Source: Saccharomonospora xinjiangensis XJ-54
GTDB taxonomy: Bacteria; Actinomycetota; Actinomycetes; Mycobacteriales; Pseudonocardiaceae
Assembly: GCF_000258175.1 (NCBI RefSeq)
Contig: NZ_JH636049.1
Coordinates: forward strand, 1,264,982-1,328,981
Length of the DNA: 64,000 nt
Reading direction: 5' to 3'
The position numbers were made by a program, and so were the translations under genes. The notes beneath the pieces were generated by a model that was not told where the DNA came from, made no database searches, and saw only the letters and a program-made list of their open reading frames with translations. Shown here piece by piece: positions 57,301 to 64,000 of this stretch. Each line of letters begins with the position of its first letter. Within the stretch, counting starts at the first letter, position 1.

Positions 57301-58912
57301 GTGGATCGCGAAGACGCGGCACTCCACGCCGGGTGTCGGGCTCATCTCGCCGCCGCCGCACCACGACATCTACTCGATCGAGGACCTCGCACAGCTGATC
57401 CACGATCTTAAGAACGCCAACCCCTCAGCCCGCATCCACGTGAAGCTGGTGTCGGAGGTCGGCGTCGGGACCGTCGCGGCAGGCGTGTCGAAGGCACACG
57501 CCGACGTGGTGCTGATCTCCGGGCACGACGGCGGAACGGGCGCCTCGCCCCTGTCGTCGATCAAGCACGCCGGTGGGCCGTGGGAGCTGGGGCTGGCCGA
57601 GACACAGCAGACGTTGCTGGCCAACCGGCTGCGTGACCGCATCGTGGTGCAGGCCGACGGCCAGCTCAAGACGGGGCGTGACGTGGTGATCGCCGCGTTG
57701 CTCGGCGCGGAGGAGTTCGGCTTCGCCACGGCTCCGCTGGTGGTGTCGGGCTGCATCATGATGCGGGTCTGCCACCTCGACACCTGCCCTGTCGGCGTGG
57801 CGACCCAGAATCCGGCGCTGCGGGCGAAGTTCAGCGGCAAGGCCGAGTACGTGGTGAACTTCTTCGAGTTCATCGCCCAGGAGGTACGGGAGTACCTGGC
57901 CAGGCTCGGGTTCCGCTCGATCGCCGAGGCGGTTGGTCACGCCGAACTGCTGGACACCCGCAAGGCCGTTGACCACTGGAAGGCGTCGGGGCTGGACCTC
58001 TCGCCGATCTTCCACGTGCCCGAACTGGAACCAGGTGCGGCACGGCATCAGGTAGTCGCCCAGGATCACGGCCTCGACGCGGCGCTGGACAACACGCTCA
58101 TCCAGCTCGCCGAGGGTGCGCTGCTCTCCGACGACACGGTGCGGCTCGAACTGCCCGTGCGCAACGTCAACCGCACGGTCGGCACGATGCTGGGCGCGGA
58201 GGTCACCCGGCGCTGGGGTGGCGCGGGCCTGCCCGATGACACGATCGACATCACGTTCACGGGCACGGCAGGCCAGTCGTTCGGGGCCTTCGTGCCACGC
58301 GGTGTCACGTTGCGGTTGTTCGGCGACGGCAACGACTACGTGGGCAAGGGCCTTTCCGGAGGCAGGATCATCGTGCGGCCCCCGAAGGAGGCCCGCTACG
58401 CCGCCGAGGACCACATCATCGCGGGCAACGTGATCGCCTACGGCGCCACCAGCGGTGAGCTGTTCCTGCGAGGCCAGGTGGGCGAACGGTTCTGCGTGCG
58501 CAACTCGGGTGCGCTGGCCGTCGTTGAAGGTGTCGGCGACCACGGCTGCGAGTACATGACAGGCGGGCACGTCGTCGTCCTCGGGCGCACGGGCCGCAAC
58601 TTCGCCGCCGGCATGTCGGGTGGCGTGGCCTACGTGCTCGATCTTGGGCCGAGCCGCGTCAACACCGACATGGTGGATCTCGACCCGCTGGACGACGAGG
58701 ACGAGGAGTTCCTGCGCGACGCGATCGAGCGCCACTACGTCGAGACGGATTCGGCTGTGGCGCATGCGCTGCTCACCGACTGGGAGTCCGCGCTCGGACG
58801 GTTCACCAAGGTCATGCCGAAGGACTACAAGCGGGTCCTGCGTGCGCGCGCCGAGGCGGAACGGGAAGGGCGAGACGTCAACGCCGCGATCATGGAGGTG
58901 GCCAATGGCTGA
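54380..58912 (+). CDS. gltB: Glutamate synthase large subunit
   Basis: 1510 residues. Class II glutaminase with Cys23 after a short propeptide ([10 protein letters not shown]), then the central domain. An FMN-binding synthase barrel has [20 protein letters not shown], and the 3Fe-4S cluster is [17 protein letters not shown]-terminal GXGXG beta-helix is last. It converts glutamine and 2-oxoglutarate to two glutamates with GltD and NADPH. The GTG at 54380 has AGGAGGG 9 bases upstream; a frame-open ATG 13 codons earlier is less likely. Stop codon lies inside ATGGCTGA, the start of the following mini-ORF. Confidence 0.95.
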   Translation: MTRPAPREPSAGLYDEQYEHDACGVAFVADLAGRANHDIVAKALVALCNLEHRGARGAEPETGDGAGILIQLPDAFFREVTGFALPEPGGYAAGTAFLPRDEHVRGRAISTIERIAAEEGMRVLGWRDVPVDTDHVGPTAATTMPHFAQVFLAPRREEITGLDLERAAFCVRKRAEHALAEQDVYFPSLSSRTIVYKGMLTEPQVGRFFPDLTDERVVSAIGLVHSRFSTNTFPSWPLAHPYRYIAHNGEINTLRGNRNWMDARESQLSSELFSGDLSRLFPVITRGASDSASFDEVLELLHLGGRSLPHAVLMMIPEAWENHREMDGARRAFYEFHSTLMEPWDGPALVAFTDGTQIGAVLDRNGLRPARYWVTEDGLVILASEVGVLDVEQSSIVRKGRLEPGRMFLVDTAQGRVIDDEEIKNELAAEHPYAEWLDAGLVRLGDLPEREREVPSHASLVRRQQAFGYTSEEVGVLLEPMARTGAEPIGSMGNDSPIAPLTRGPRQLFDYFTQLFAQVTNPPLDAIREELVTALGTQLGSEPNLLEAGPEHCRKIVLPFPVLDNDELAKLVHANDDGDLPEFSSHTVHGTFCVAGGGEALMRRLDEIRAEVTEAIADGARLVVLSDRGVDAEHAAIPSLLLTGAVHHHLVREKSRTQVGLVVESGDAREVHHIALLIGYGAAAVNPYLAMATVEELAEQGRLGEVTPKQATRNLIAALGKGVRKTMSKMGVSTVASYTGAQIFEAIGLGAEVVETCFTGTTSRLGGVGFDLLAREVIERHRKAFPSDGVRAAHRELDTGGDYQWRREGEPHLFNPHTVFKLQHSTRSGKYDIFKEYTRAVDDQSRDLMTLRGLFELKEGVRPPVPIEEVEPVSAIVKRFATGAISYGSISQEMHETLAIAMNRLGGKSNTGEGGEDPERLYDPERRSAVKQVASGRFGVTSEYLVNADDIQIKMAQGAKPGEGGQLPGGKVYPWIAKTRHSTPGVGLISPPPHHDIYSIEDLAQLIHDLKNANPSARIHVKLVSEVGVGTVAAGVSKAHADVVLISGHDGGTGASPLSSIKHAGGPWELGLAETQQTLLANRLRDRIVVQADGQLKTGRDVVIAALLGAEEFGFATAPLVVSGCIMMRVCHLDTCPVGVATQNPALRAKFSGKAEYVVNFFEFIAQEVREYLARLGFRSIAEAVGHAELLDTRKAVDHWKASGLDLSPIFHVPELEPGAARHQVVAQDHGLDAALDNTLIQLAEGALLSDDTVRLELPVRNVNRTVGTMLGAEVTRRWGGAGLPDDTIDITFTGTAGQSFGAFVPRGVTLRLFGDGNDYVGKGLSGGRIIVRPPKEARYAAEDHIIAGNVIAYGATSGELFLRGQVGERFCVRNSGALAVVEGVGDHGCEYMTGGHVVVLGRTGRNFAAGMSGGVAYVLDLGPSRVNTDMVDLDPLDDEDEEFLRDAIERHYVETDSAVAHALLTDWESALGRFTKVMPKDYKRVLRARAEAEREGRDVNAAIMEVANG

Positions 58913-59160
58913 CACTAGTTGCGCAGCCATGGCCACCGACCGGGTGCGGGCGCCCCGCACAACACAGAGGTGGCCAATGGCTGACACTGCTCACGCAGCC
59001 ATGGACACCGACCGGGTGCGGGCGCCCCGCACAACACAGAGGTGGCCAATGGCTGACACTGCTCACGCAGCCATGGACACCGACCGGGATGGGCCCCCGC
59101 TGCGGCAAGGGCCGCAGCAGGGGAGGGCGCCCCGCAAGACACAGGAGGTGGCCAATGGCT
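58895..59160. repeat. 72-bp tandem duplication between gltB and gltD
   Basis: The segment GAGGTGGCCAATGGCTGAC occurs at 58895, 58967, 59039 and 59145. The first three are exactly 72 bases apart with nearly identical sequence between them (AGCCATGGACACCGACCGGG, GCGCCCCGCACAACACAGAG). The last step is 106 bases, with a divergent GC-rich insert. Each copy carries a ribosome-like site and a GltD-type start. Confidence 0.95.
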
Positions 59161-59162
59161 GA
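58905..59162 (+). CDS. Mini-ORF made of 24-residue repeats between gltB and gltD
   Basis: 85 residues. It begins at the ATG in the gltB stop (ATGGCTGA), reads [14 protein letters not shown], then the 24-residue unit [20 protein letters not shown] + QRWP about two and a half times. It ends KTQEVANG, the same last residues as gltB, with its stop again inside ATGGCTGA at the gltD start. The 72-bp unit keeps the frame; the final 106-bp step shifts it back. Whether the product has a function is unknown; it may only carry ribosomes from gltB to gltD. Confidence 0.5.
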   Translation: MADTSCAAMATDRVRAPRTTQRWPMADTAHAAMDTDRVRAPRTTQRWPMADTAHAAMDTDRDGPPLRQGPQQGRAPRKTQEVANG

Positions 59163-60606
59163 CCCCAGAGGGTTTCTCACCACGAAGCGCGAGGTGCCTC
59201 GCTCGCGTCCCGTTGACCTCCGCATCCGTGACTGGCGGGAGGTCTACGAGGAGTTCGAGTCATCGAGGCTCACCGGGCAGGCGGGCCGGTGTATGGACTG
59301 CGGTATCCCGTTCTGCCACCAGGGTTGCCCGCTGGGCAATCTGATTCCGGAGTGGAACACGCTGACGTGGCGCGACGACTGGCGGGCTGCCGCCGAGCGC
59401 CTGCACGCCACGAACAACTTCCCCGAGTTCACGGGAACGTTGTGTCCCGCGCCGTGCGAGACGGCGTGCGTGCTGGGGATCAACGACGATCCCGTGACCA
59501 TCAAGCGTGTGGAGATTTCGATCATCGACAGGGCGTGGGACGAGGGATGGGTGACCCCAAGGCCGCCGGAGACCAGGACCGGCAAGAAGGTCGCCGTGGT
59601 GGGTTCCGGTCCTTCGGGGCTGGCTGCGGCACAACAGCTGACGCGCGCGGGCCACGACGTGGTGGTCTACGAGCGGGCCGACGCGATCGGCGGCCTGCTG
59701 CGTTACGGGATTCCCGAGTTCAAGATGGAGAAGTTCCGGCTCGACCGCAGGCTCGCGCAGATGCGGGCCGAGGGCACGGAGTTCCGCGCCGGGGTCAACG
59801 TCGGTGTGGACCTCACGGCAGGCGAACTGCTCTCCGGTCACGACGCGGTGGTGCTGGCGGGTGGGGCGACGGCGGCGCGTGACCTTCCCGTGCCGGGCCG
59901 GGACCTGCGTGGGGTGCACCAGGCGATGGAGTACCTGCCGCTCGCCAACCGGGTCGCATCCGGTGTGCTGGAATCCTCGCCGATCGACGCGGCGGGTAAG
60001 GACGTCGTCGTCATCGGTGGCGGGGACACGGGGGCCGACTGCGTCGGCACCGCACACCGCCAGGGCGCGCGTTCGGTGACGCAGCTGGAGATCATGCCGA
60101 AACCGCCGGAGTCGCGGTCGGAGGCGCACCCGTGGCCGACCTATCCGATGATCTACCGGGTGTCGTCGGCTCACGAGGAGGGCGGCGAGCGCCTTTACTC
60201 GGTGAACACCGAAGAGTTCCTCTCCGACGGAGACGGCGGGGTGCGGGCGCTGAGGCTCGTCGAGGTGCGGCGTGAGGACGGCCGGTTCGTTCCCGTCGAG
60301 GGCACCGAACGGGAGCTGCCAGCGCAACTGGTGTTGCTGGCGATGGGTTTCACCGGCCCGGAACGGGGCGGGCTGCTCGACCAGCTCGGCGTCGAACTCG
60401 ACGAGCGGGGCAACGTCGCCCGTGACGCGTCGTTCGCCACGAGTGTGGACAGGGTGTTCGTGGCCGGTGACATGGGCAGGGGCCAGTCGCTGATCGTGTG
60501 GGCGATCGCGGAGGGCCGTTCCGCCGCCGCGGGTGTCGATGCCTACCTCACCGGGCGGGACGTGCTGCCCGCTCCCATCGCGCCGACCGACCGGCCGATC
60601 ACCTGA
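59155..60606 (+). CDS. gltD: Glutamate synthase small subunit
   Basis: 483 residues. N-terminal Fe-S Cys clusters CMDCGIPFCHQGCPLGN and CPAPCETACVLG, FAD motif VVGSGPSGLAAAQQL and NADPH motif VIGGGDTGADCVGTA. Delivers electrons from NADPH to GltB. The ATG at 59155-59157 starts [15 protein letters not shown], the family N-terminus; the open frame further upstream is repeat sequence. Ribosome site GGAGGTGG. Followed by a long hairpin. Confidence 0.96.
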   Translation: MADPRGFLTTKREVPRSRPVDLRIRDWREVYEEFESSRLTGQAGRCMDCGIPFCHQGCPLGNLIPEWNTLTWRDDWRAAAERLHATNNFPEFTGTLCPAPCETACVLGINDDPVTIKRVEISIIDRAWDEGWVTPRPPETRTGKKVAVVGSGPSGLAAAQQLTRAGHDVVVYERADAIGGLLRYGIPEFKMEKFRLDRRLAQMRAEGTEFRAGVNVGVDLTAGELLSGHDAVVLAGGATAARDLPVPGRDLRGVHQAMEYLPLANRVASGVLESSPIDAAGKDVVVIGGGDTGADCVGTAHRQGARSVTQLEIMPKPPESRSEAHPWPTYPMIYRVSSAHEEGGERLYSVNTEEFLSDGDGGVRALRLVEVRREDGRFVPVEGTERELPAQLVLLAMGFTGPERGGLLDQLGVELDERGNVARDASFATSVDRVFVAGDMGRGQSLIVWAIAEGRSAAAGVDAYLTGRDVLPAPIAPTDRPIT

Positions 60607-60610
60607 GCCG

Positions 60611-60670
60611 CGCGCCGCGATCACGGGCGAAACGGCGCAAACATGAAATATCGCCCGTGATCGCAGCGCG
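60611..60670. terminator. Long perfect hairpin after gltD
   Basis: A 14-bp perfect stem GCGATCACGGGCGA (60617-60630)/TCGCCCGTGATCGC (60651-60664) has a 20-base AT-richer loop and is extended by five more pairs after one mismatch. It lies between the gltD stop and cobU. No T-run. Probably a terminator, but unusually long. Confidence 0.6.
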
Positions 60671-60701
60671 ACACCGGCCGGGTGGGCAAGAATGGTCCAC
60701 C

Positions 60702-61328
60702 ATGATGACTGATCCGAGGCGGCGGGTCACCGAGTTCGTGGCCGAACGACTGGAGGCGGGGGCGGAGCTCCTGCGCGACTACGGCCGCCGGGCCCGGGGC
60801 GGGCAGCGCACGCTCGTCCTGGGCGGGGTCCGGTCCGGCAAGTCACGGCACGCCGAGCAGCTCATGTCGCGGTACCCCTACGTCGTCTCTGTGGCGGGGA
60901 GCGCTCCTGCGGGGGGCGACAACGCCGAGTGGGCGGCGCGCGTGGCCGCACATCGCTCACGACGGCCCGCCCACTGGCGCACCGTGGAGACGATGGACCT
61001 CCCTGGCGTGCTCAGAACCACCACGGCGCCGATGCTCGTGGACTGCCTCGGTACCTGGGTGACGCGGGTGCTCGACGATGTCGGCGCGTGGGAGCAGCGC
61101 CCCGGCTGGGAGCGTGCCGTGGACGAGCGCCTTCAGGACTTCGTCGATGCGTGGCACACCACCACCGTCCCCGTCGTGGCGGTCAGCAACGAGGTCGGCT
61201 CCGGGGTCGTTCCGCCCACGCACGCGGGCCGCGTGTTCCGGGATGTGCTCGGCGCGTTCAACACGGCGGTCGCCGCGGGCGCCCACTCGGTGAGGCTCGT
61301 CGTCGCGGGGCGTGTGCTGCGTCTGTAG
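60702..61328 (+). CDS. cobU: Adenosylcobinamide kinase / guanylyltransferase-like protein
   Basis: 208 residues. P-loop GGVRSGKSRHAEQL (about 41-54), LVDCLGTWVTRVLDD and AVSNEVGSGVVPPTHAGRVF are the CobU signatures. It phosphorylates and guanylylates adenosylcobinamide in cobalamin assembly or salvage. A 35-residue N-terminal extension precedes the core. No other cobalamin gene is in the window. Start ATG 60702 chosen; AAGAAT 8 bases before may be its -10. Confidence 0.9.
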   Translation: MMTDPRRRVTEFVAERLEAGAELLRDYGRRARGGQRTLVLGGVRSGKSRHAEQLMSRYPYVVSVAGSAPAGGDNAEWAARVAAHRSRRPAHWRTVETMDLPGVLRTTTAPMLVDCLGTWVTRVLDDVGAWEQRPGWERAVDERLQDFVDAWHTTTVPVVAVSNEVGSGVVPPTHAGRVFRDVLGAFNTAVAAGAHSVRLVVAGRVLRL

Positions 61329-61462
61329 GTGCGGAAAACACCGGTAGCGCGGGGGCGAAGCCCTTGGGTGCCGGGGCGCGGGGCATTGGTCCGGACGGTG
61401 GCGGGGTGATCACGGCGAATCACCAGCGCCGCTCGGCGGAGCCACCGGCGCGGGCGATCGAC

Positions 61463-61476
61463 CGGGATCGATCCCG
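61463..61476. promoter_or_regulatory. 14-bp palindrome in the cobU-emb spacer
   Basis: CGGGATCGATCCCG, a perfect palindrome in the 236-base spacer before the Emb gene, about 75 bases upstream of its -10. Possible operator; otherwise the spacer shows only GC-rich inverted fragments. Confidence 0.3.
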
Positions 61477-61550
61477 AATCCGCCGCGTTCGATCCGATCC
61501 GGGTCCACCAGCGGGTGACGCATCGGCAGGGCCGCGACCGCGACTCGGGC

Positions 61551-61556
61551 TAGCGT
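61551..61556 (+). promoter_or_regulatory. -10 box TAGCGT of the Emb gene (leaderless start)
   Basis: TAGCGT is followed by GAAAACCG and the ATG start. No ribosome site. Confidence 0.5.
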
Positions 61557-61564
61557 GAAAACCG

Positions 61565-64000
61565 ATGGACACCGCCACCTCGACCCGTGCTCCCGAAGAC
61601 GGGCTCGGCCGCCGTCGTGGTGGCCGCTTCCTGCGGAGGGCCGCGGCGTTCTCAGGTCTCGTCGCGGTGCTGTGCGCGGTCGTGTTCCCCTTCCTCCCCG
61701 TGGTCCAGGAGACCGCGCGCATCACGTGGCCGGTGGGCGGCGACACCACGGCGGTCAACGCACCACTGGTCTCGTACTGGGCTCTGGACACCTCGGCCGA
61801 CATTCCCTGCGCCTCGGTGCGTTCCCTCGACGCCCGGTCCCCGGCACCGGCGCTGCTGTTGTCCACCGTCCCGCCCGCTCGCGCCGACAGTGGCGTCGGA
61901 CTGCGGCTGACCGTCCAGGACGGGCAGCTCGTCGCGGTTCACCGTGGTGAGCGGATCGTGCGGACGACACTGCCGCAGGGCTGCGACGTCGGCCTGCGTT
62001 CCGATCCGCACCGCACCACGCTGACCGTCGGCGGCGCCACCGTCCACCACGCCGAAGGCGATCAGCGGCCGCGCATCGTGGGCGTCTACTCCGATCTCGA
62101 CGGCTCCCTCGACCCGGTCGGCGGGCTCACCGTGTCGATCACACCGGACACGCGCTACCAGTCGTCGCCCACCGCCGTGAAGGTGTTCGTCGCGCTGCTG
62201 GGAGTCGTCGCGGCACTCGGTTCACTGGCGTGTGTCCGGAGGCGCGACGCCGACCTCGGCCGCAGGGCGCCTCGCCCGTGGTCACCGGACCGTCGCCGGG
62301 TCACCGGCCGCGACGCCGCGGTGGTCGGCGTGCTCGCGGTCTGGGTCGTGATCGGTCCGGTCACCTCGGACGACGGCTACATCCTCACCATGGCCAGCGT
62401 CGCCGACGACGCCGGATACCTCAGCAACTACCACCGCTGGTTCGGCGTCGCCGAAGCCCCTTTCGGCTGGTTCTACCACGTCTACGGGCTGCTGGCGCAG
62501 GTCAGCGCGGCGCCGCCGGTGATCCGCCTTCCTTCGTTCGTGCTCGGGGTGGCGAGCTGGCTCGTCCTCAGCCGCGCGGTGCTGCCGAGGCTCGGCGCGT
62601 CCGTGCGCCGCAGCCGCTCCGCTGGCTGGGCCGCCGCGACCGTCTTCTGTGTCTGGTGGCTGCCCTACGACAACGGTGTGCGGCCCGAACCGGTGGCTGT
62701 GCTCGGCTCGCTGCTCTCGCTGTGGGCCGTGGAACGCGCTCTCGCCACCCGGCGGTTGCTTCCCGTGTGTCTCGGGGTCGGCGCGGCGGCGTTCACCTTC
62801 GCGGCCACGCCCACCGGGTTGATCGCCGTAGCACCGTTCGTGGTCGCTGCCCGTCCGCTGTTTCGGCTGCTGCGCGAACACGCCAGGGACGGCTGGGCGG
62901 CGACCCTGGCCCCGGTGTGCGCGTCCGGTTCGCTGGTGCTGCTCGCGGTGTTCGCCGACCAGACCTCGGCAAGCGTGTCGGAGGCGATCCGCCTGCGGCA
63001 CGCCGTGGGGCCGAGCATGTCGTGGTTCGAGGAACTCACGCGCTACCAGTTCTTGTTCAGCCAGGGCCCCGACGGAGCGCTGACGCGGCGGTTTCCCGTG
63101 CTGCTGCTGGTGTTGTGCACGGCGACGTGTCTTGCCGTGCTCCTGCGGCGCGATCGCATCCCCGGCGCCGCGCTCGGTCCGAGCCGCCGCCTCATCGGCA
63201 CCGTGGCGCTGTTCTTCGTGCTGCTCGCGCTCACACCCACCAAGTGGACCCACCACTTCGGCGCGTTCGCCGCCGTCGGCGCCGCCATGGCCGCTCTCAC
63301 CGCGCTGGCCACCAGTGCTTCGGTCCTGCGATCACGGCGCAACCGCGCGGCGTTCACCTCGGGGCTTCTGCTCGTCGCCGCTGTCTCGGCAACGGCGCCC
63401 AACGCGTACTGGTTCGTGTCGCAGCTCGGCGTTCCCTGGTTCGACCTGCCCCCTTCGCTGCACGGGATCGCCCTGTCCACCCTGCTGACGGGCGCCGCCG
63501 CCGTGGCCGGCGTGGTGGCGTTCGCGGAGCACCTCCGTGCGCGGCGCCCCGGACAGCCACCAGCTCCGGAGCGTCCGCGGACGGCGCTGGGGCGAGGTTC
63601 CGTGTCCGTGGTCGCGGTGTGCGGGCTCGTCGTACTCGGCACGATCGGCAGCATGGTCAAGGCCGTGATCGAGCAGCGCGGCACCTACAGTCTCGGCGCG
63701 GCCAACCTCGCCCACCTGACGGGCGAGCACTGCGGTCTCGGCGACCACGTCATGGTGGAACGCGATCCGGCGGCCAGTGTGCTCACCACCCTGCCGGGCA
63801 GCACGGGATCGAGCACCGGCTTCCACCCGCGTCCGTCGTCCTCTCAGGACCCGATCGAGGGACCGCCACACGGGTTCACCGCCGACACCACGCCGATGTG
63901 GAGCAGCTACGAGGACGGGGGCGCGCCGACAGGACGGCTCGACTCACCGTGGTACGAGCTGCCGCGCGACAGCGCGGCCGACGCAGTGGAGCAGGTCGTC
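61565..64000 (+). CDS. Emb-type arabinosyltransferase, N-terminal part (cut by window edge)
   Basis: 812 codons inside the window. GT-C glycosyltransferase of the EmbA/B/C type that adds arabinofuranose from decaprenyl-phosphoarabinose to cell-wall arabinan. First membrane helix at about 28-48, an extracytoplasmic CBM-like domain (50-200), then multiple helices. The catalytic DD pair lies at 269-270 in GPVTSDDGYILTM. HRWFGVAEAPFGWFYH and TPTKWTHHFG are Emb hallmarks. The C-terminal carbohydrate-binding domain lies beyond the window. Paralog (A, B or C) not assigned. Arabinogalactan synthesis fits the Pseudonocardiaceae assignment. Confidence 0.93.
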   Translation, partial: MDTATSTRAPEDGLGRRRGGRFLRRAAAFSGLVAVLCAVVFPFLPVVQETARITWPVGGDTTAVNAPLVSYWALDTSADIPCASVRSLDARSPAPALLLSTVPPARADSGVGLRLTVQDGQLVAVHRGERIVRTTLPQGCDVGLRSDPHRTTLTVGGATVHHAEGDQRPRIVGVYSDLDGSLDPVGGLTVSITPDTRYQSSPTAVKVFVALLGVVAALGSLACVRRRDADLGRRAPRPWSPDRRRVTGRDAAVVGVLAVWVVIGPVTSDDGYILTMASVADDAGYLSNYHRWFGVAEAPFGWFYHVYGLLAQVSAAPPVIRLPSFVLGVASWLVLSRAVLPRLGASVRRSRSAGWAAATVFCVWWLPYDNGVRPEPVAVLGSLLSLWAVERALATRRLLPVCLGVGAAAFTFAATPTGLIAVAPFVVAARPLFRLLREHARDGWAATLAPVCASGSLVLLAVFADQTSASVSEAIRLRHAVGPSMSWFEELTRYQFLFSQGPDGALTRRFPVLLLVLCTATCLAVLLRRDRIPGAALGPSRRLIGTVALFFVLLALTPTKWTHHFGAFAAVGAAMAALTALATSASVLRSRRNRAAFTSGLLLVAAVSATAPNAYWFVSQLGVPWFDLPPSLHGIALSTLLTGAAAVAGVVAFAEHLRARRPGQPPAPERPRTALGRGSVSVVAVCGLVVLGTIGSMVKAVIEQRGTYSLGAANLAHLTGEHCGLGDHVMVERDPAASVLTTLPGSTGSSTGFHPRPSSSQDPIEGPPHGFTADTTPMWSSYEDGGAPTGRLDSPWYELPRDSAADAVEQVV

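Noticed and set aside
58895..59160. CRISPR-like or mobile element at the gltB-gltD junction
   Set aside because: The repeated segment is a copy of the gene junction itself, without terminal repeats or spacers.

Overview
This window looks like a chromosomal segment from a high-GC actinomycete, most likely a member of the Pseudonocardiaceae (Saccharomonospora, Prauserella or Amycolatopsis relatives). That placement is inferred from codon use, family content and gene order; no search was run. Gene order from about 1 kb to 42 kb follows, from memory, the Mycobacterium tuberculosis block Rv2987c to Rv3025c: leuC, IclR regulator, gltX, FAH, leuB, serA, ilvC-N-B, cfp6, doxX, lppZ, gatB-A-C, ACT protein, ligA, metE-like, mnmA, iscS. 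Local insertions include a flavin monooxygenase, cimA, ilvD and a type VII secretion-type gene pair.

Layout. 1-1.5 kb: 5' part of leuC divergent from its IclR/NdgR-type regulator, with a 36-bp palindrome between them. 1.5-6.8 kb: a repeat-rich gap, tRNA-Glu and tRNA-Gln, a HAD hydrolase, gltX, an FAD monooxygenase and an FAH-family hydrolase. 7-21 kb: an amino-acid block (cimA, leuB, serA, ilvC, ilvN, ilvB, ilvD) interrupted by a three-gene type VII-like cassette at 10.4-12.3 kb. cimA and ilvB each have a transcription attenuator with an Ile/Val- or Leu/Val/Ile-rich leader peptide. 21-30 kb: DoxX, a 2-hydroxyacid dehydrogenase, an LppZ-like lipoprotein, gatCAB, an ACT protein and a GNAT. 30-43 kb: ligA, a metE-like gene, a nitrilase-type hydrolase, an MBL hydrolase, an acyl-CoA synthetase, mnmA, iscS and an MFS transporter. 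43-45 kb: mtnA and a kinase-like gene. 45-46 kb: a cysteine-free ribosomal protein L32 coupled to a methyltransferase behind a Zur-like box. 46-51 kb: a GntR regulator, a hydroxyacid-oxoacid transhydrogenase and a GlcD/GlcF-type fusion dehydrogenase. 51-54 kb: a small T7-type operon with a frameshift, then a frameshifted glutaryl-CoA-dehydrogenase-like gene. 54-61 kb: gltB and gltD separated by a tandemly duplicated mini-ORF, then cobU. 61.6 kb to the end: a truncated Emb-type arabinosyltransferase.

How the genes work together. Most of the left half makes branched-chain amino acids and serine. tRNA-Glu, tRNA-Gln, gltX and gatCAB together supply the indirect route to Gln-tRNA(Gln). iscS and mnmA form the sulfur-transfer pair for tRNA 2-thiouridine. 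The 46-51 kb cluster is consistent with oxidation of a 4-carbon hydroxyacid using 2-oxoglutarate as acceptor, with D-2-hydroxyglutarate then re-oxidised.

The most unusual signals are: (1) a family of 21-bp phased repeats at gene ends in at least five intergenic spaces, often starting a few bases after a stop codon; (2) the 72-bp in-frame duplication between gltB and gltD, which preserves an ATGGCTGA stop/start overlap at both ends; (3) two attenuators whose leader peptides appear to be leaderless; (4) the Zur-box L32-methyltransferase operon; (5) the transhydrogenase plus fusion-dehydrogenase cluster with a 23-bp perfect palindrome. Many genes start 6-8 nt after a TANNNT hexamer, which points to leaderless transcripts.
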